From Spirochaetia bacterium (GTDB lineage: Bacteria; Spirochaetota; Spirochaetia; Treponematales; Rectinemataceae): DNA of 7,967 nt. Below the pieces are notes generated by a model, which was given only the letters and a program-made list of their open reading frames with translations, had not been told where the DNA came from and did no database searches. The stretch covers positions 1-7,967 of the forward strand of contig JAJTBL010000070.1 in the NCBI GenBank assembly GCA_021286925.1. Reading direction: 5' to 3'. Positions 5,619 to 7,967 of this stretch are shown piece by piece; the first letter of the stretch is position 1, and each line of letters starts with the position of its first letter. Position numbers and translations under genes: made by a program.

Positions 5619-6757
5619 CCACATATTCAGAAAATGGCGAACTTCCTGTAGAAATTGTACATCTCTACGTCTATGATATCGGCCGTTCCGTGGACCTCAA
5701 AAAAGCAGCCTCTCTGATACCGGCATACCCTGATATCGGCTTCGGAAAACGCCGAGACACGCCCGCATCGCTCACCCTGCCGCGCCCGCTCATCCTTACC
5801 TTGAATACCGATGAATGCGACGCCGGATGTTTTGAAAAGTTTACCGCACAGGCTAAAATCTATGACGATGGTGCCATAACCCTCGTTGTCCGCTTCAAGA
5901 CCATTTCAACCTTCAAGGATCTGGCCTCCAAATCGAATATCCCCATCCGCGACCTGAGCAATGCCGACTCGATCGAGCAATTCGCGGATTCATCCTTCCA
6001 TATGGTGGTCGACGCGATAAAATCAGCCGTTTCCGGCTTGAAAGTCGATGATGCCAATGACCGGGAATCCTATACCGCTTTCTGCATCCTTGAGTGCCCG
6101 GGCGGCGACCCGATCGCCTTTCTCGACGAAAACCGCGAAACCGCCGCCGCGCTTCTCGCCGGAGAAAATCCGGGCGTTTTGCATGAGTCCCAGATTGCGC
6201 AGGTTTTACGCAAACCCTTCAGCTACCGCAAAGACGACCTTGCGGTTTTCGACATGGACCGATGCATCATCATCGACCCGGCGCGGGATTATGAAGACCT
6301 CCTCCTCATTATTGAGCACGCCAACTACCGGCTCATCGAATTGCGGACCCTGGACAAACTGCTGGACACCTGGCTGGATGAAGCCGAAAAGGATATCCGG
6401 AAAATTTACCTGACTGGCGGAAAACCCAAATACGGCGAACGAGCCTTGCGAATGAAACTCGCGCGCCTCCAGACCCTTCGATTTGACGCGCTGTTTACCC
6501 TGGAAAACCTGGATAATTCGTCAAAAATTATCGGTGATTACTTCCTCGGCATGATTTATGACCGGCTGTGCGAAATATTCAACACCGAAGGCTGGAAAAT
6601 ATCCGTCGAACGCCGGCTCGGCGCTCTGCAGGATGTCTATGAACTCATCAAGAATGACACTGGCGAACGGAGAATGCTGACCCTTGAAATGGTCTTTATT
6701 CTGGTCTGCATCGTCCTCCCTGTCATTCAAATCATTCAAGTCATGGTGTCAGGCTGA
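5615..6757 (+). CDS. Tail-anchored protein resembling the RMD1/DUF155 (YagE) type, function unknown
   Basis: A 380-residue protein with no signal peptide and a single hydrophobic helix at the extreme C-terminus (about residues 356-377, MVFILVCIVLPVIQIIQV), so it should be anchored by its tail with the bulk in the cytoplasm. The plan resembles RMD1/DUF155 (YagE) proteins: an N-terminal domain with VYDIGRSVDLKKA, a middle segment with DDLAVFDMDRCIIIDP, a long helical region including LLDTWLDEAEK and RRLGALQDVYELI, then the membrane helix. The resemblance is architectural and from memory, not from a search; it could instead be a separate uncharacterised family. No catalytic motif was recognised. 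The start ATG overlaps the stop of the PASTA gene (ATGA, 5615-5618) with GGAGGTG (5600-5606) as ribosome binding site, so the two are probably translationally coupled and may work together at the membrane. Its own stop overlaps the GH2 start by one base. Confidence 0.8.
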   Translation: MTTYSENGELPVEIVHLYVYDIGRSVDLKKAASLIPAYPDIGFGKRRDTPASLTLPRPLILTLNTDECDAGCFEKFTAQAKIYDDGAITLVVRFKTISTFKDLASKSNIPIRDLSNADSIEQFADSSFHMVVDAIKSAVSGLKVDDANDRESYTAFCILECPGGDPIAFLDENRETAAALLAGENPGVLHESQIAQVLRKPFSYRKDDLAVFDMDRCIIIDPARDYEDLLLIIEHANYRLIELRTLDKLLDTWLDEAEKDIRKIYLTGGKPKYGERALRMKLARLQTLRFDALFTLENLDNSSKIIGDYFLGMIYDRLCEIFNTEGWKISVERRLGALQDVYELIKNDTGERRMLTLEMVFILVCIVLPVIQIIQVMVSG

Positions 6758-7967
6758 TGAGAAGCGATATTCCTTTTTCGTCTGGGTGGAAATTCATTGA
6801 CGCGCCGCTGGATCCGCGGTGGCTTGCGCAGAACGATTTGCCCTTCCCGCTCGTGCAGGATGGCAGCTGGCAGTCGGTCGATATTCCCCATTCGATCCAG
6901 GAACTGCCGTTAAATCATTTTGATGAAAAGATTTATCAGAAAACAGCGACCTACTTCAGGGAATTTGCAGGACCCGCGCTGGAAGACGGCGAAAAAGCCC
7001 TGCTCGAATTCGATGGTGTCTCGGTTGCCTGCAAGGTCTGGCTGAACGGAGCGGAGGCGGGCGTCCACACCGGCCCCTATACGCCCTTTTCCTGCGACAT
7101 TACGCGCCTTGTCCGCCAGGGGAAGCCGAACCACCTGTTTGTCGAAGTCAGCGCGGAGGAAAATCCCGAGGTGCCGCCCTTTGGCGGCGTGGTGGATTAC
7201 CTTGTCTATGGCGGCATCTATCGCGCGGTCAACCTTCGTATTCGTCCTTCAGATCGAATCATATCGGTATTCGCCGATTCAAAGGTCGAATTCCTGGGTG
7301 CCAGCGCCGCAGACACTCGCTTTTCAGCGCCGTCCGCTCTGGCCCGCCTGAACATCGAAGCACAGCTTGAACGCGGCGGAGCGGGGCGGCCGCTGACCCT
7401 CTTCGCCATGCTGAAAAAAAATGGAAATTTCATCGCCCAGGCGGTCAGCCAGATTGAAGACCCCGGACAAACCAGCATCAGCCTCGCATTTCCTGAAATT
7501 TCGCCCGTTATACTCTGGGATATCGGCCACCCCGAATTGTACGACCTTGAAGTCAGCCTTATCAGAGACGGCGAATCCATCGATACATCCTGGCACAGGA
7601 TTGGATTCAGAAAGGCGGAATTCACCCCGGAAGGGTTTTTCCTCAACGGCAAACGCCTGTTCCTGCGCGGGCTCAACCGCCACCAGTCCTGGCCCTATGC
7701 CGGCTATGCCATGGGACCCGGCCCCCAGCGCGAGGACGCCCGGATTCTGAAAGAGGAATTCGGCGCAACCATTGTCCGCACCAGCCACTATCCGCAGTCG
7801 CCGCATTTTCTGGATGAATGCGACAGGCTCGGGCTTCTCGTTTTTGCCGAACTGCCCGGCTGGCAGCATGTCGGTCAGGCGGATTGGAAGGAGCACGCGC
7901 TCGCGGATCTGGAAACCATGATTATACGGGACAGAAACCACCCATCCATCATTCTCTGGGGTGTCCG
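6757..7967 (+). CDS. Glycoside hydrolase family 2 enzyme, 3' truncated by window
   Basis: The frame is open from ATG 6757 to the window edge (403 complete codons plus two bases). It reads as a GH2 glycosidase (beta-galactosidase / beta-glucuronidase / beta-mannosidase group), which hydrolyses terminal beta-linked sugars. The N-terminal jelly-roll sugar-binding domain covers about residues 1-165 (KVWLNGAEAGVHTGPYTPF; GGVVDYLVYGGIYRAV), an immunoglobulin-like domain about 166-288 (HPELYDLEV), and the TIM barrel starts near 290 with FLNGKRLFLRGLNRHQ. RTSHYP (341-346) and LGLLVFAELP match GH2 signature 1. NHPSIILWG (394-402) is the start of signature 2; the catalytic acid/base Glu expected a few residues later is just outside the window. 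There is no signal peptide, so a cytoplasmic enzyme acting on imported sugars is likely. The start overlaps the previous stop (TGATG, 6755-6759) with no strong ribosome binding site, suggesting coupling. Substrate cannot be told. Confidence 0.92.
   Translation, partial: MRSDIPFSSGWKFIDAPLDPRWLAQNDLPFPLVQDGSWQSVDIPHSIQELPLNHFDEKIYQKTATYFREFAGPALEDGEKALLEFDGVSVACKVWLNGAEAGVHTGPYTPFSCDITRLVRQGKPNHLFVEVSAEENPEVPPFGGVVDYLVYGGIYRAVNLRIRPSDRIISVFADSKVEFLGASAADTRFSAPSALARLNIEAQLERGGAGRPLTLFAMLKKNGNFIAQAVSQIEDPGQTSISLAFPEISPVILWDIGHPELYDLEVSLIRDGESIDTSWHRIGFRKAEFTPEGFFLNGKRLFLRGLNRHQSWPYAGYAMGPGPQREDARILKEEFGATIVRTSHYPQSPHFLDECDRLGLLVFAELPGWQHVGQADWKEHALADLETMIIRDRNHPSIILWGV

Noticed and set aside
7324..7941. 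205-residue minus-strand frame opposite the GH2 gene (also 7218-7676)
   Set aside because: The + strand carries conserved GH2 signatures in the same bases, so the antisense frame is a by-product of GC-rich codons.
1..7967. Search by eye for CRISPR repeats, insertion-sequence ends, tRNA/rRNA genes, toxin-antitoxin pairs and phage genes
   Set aside because: No regularly spaced repeats, transposase motifs, conserved RNA segments or small toxin-like gene pairs were found; the window reads as ordinary chromosome.

Overview
The window looks like a chromosomal segment of a moderately GC-rich spirochaete, probably near Treponema/Spirochaetales. That placement is an inference from three things: a long membrane-anchored coiled-coil protein of the SpiroCoCo type, a def-fmt pair followed by a membrane PASTA protein without a kinase domain, and a lipoprotein signal with a relaxed lipobox. 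No rRNA, tRNA, CRISPR array, insertion sequence or phage gene is visible. No stretch over 300 bases lacks a gene; the longest gap is the divergent promoter region at 1828-2046.

Layout. The left edge holds the last 55 codons of a DeoD-type purine nucleoside phosphorylase (+). It converges on a 520-residue coiled-coil gene (minus, 265-1827), with a strong hairpin between the two. The coiled-coil gene diverges from rpsU (ribosomal protein S21), which has a near-consensus sigma70 promoter, a very strong Shine-Dalgarno sequence, no possible ATG start and a clean intrinsic terminator. Next come a DUF192 lipoprotein gene and a 190-base structured leader.

From 3083 to the right edge all genes run on the + strand and are tightly packed: def (peptide deformylase), fmt (Met-tRNA formyltransferase), a single-pass membrane protein with three PASTA repeats, a tail-anchored protein resembling the RMD1/DUF155 (YagE) type, and a glycoside hydrolase family 2 enzyme that runs off the window. 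The last three are joined by stop/start overlaps (ATGA and TGATG) and are probably translationally coupled.

How they work together. Def and Fmt are the two halves of the formyl-methionine cycle and, with S21, form a translation block. The PASTA protein probably binds cell-wall material outside the inner membrane. The tail-anchored protein and the GH2 enzyme share its transcript but have no obvious functional tie. I see no clear new defence or mobile system. The most unusual signal is the apparent AUU start of rpsU; next is the coupled PASTA / tail-anchored / GH2 trio.
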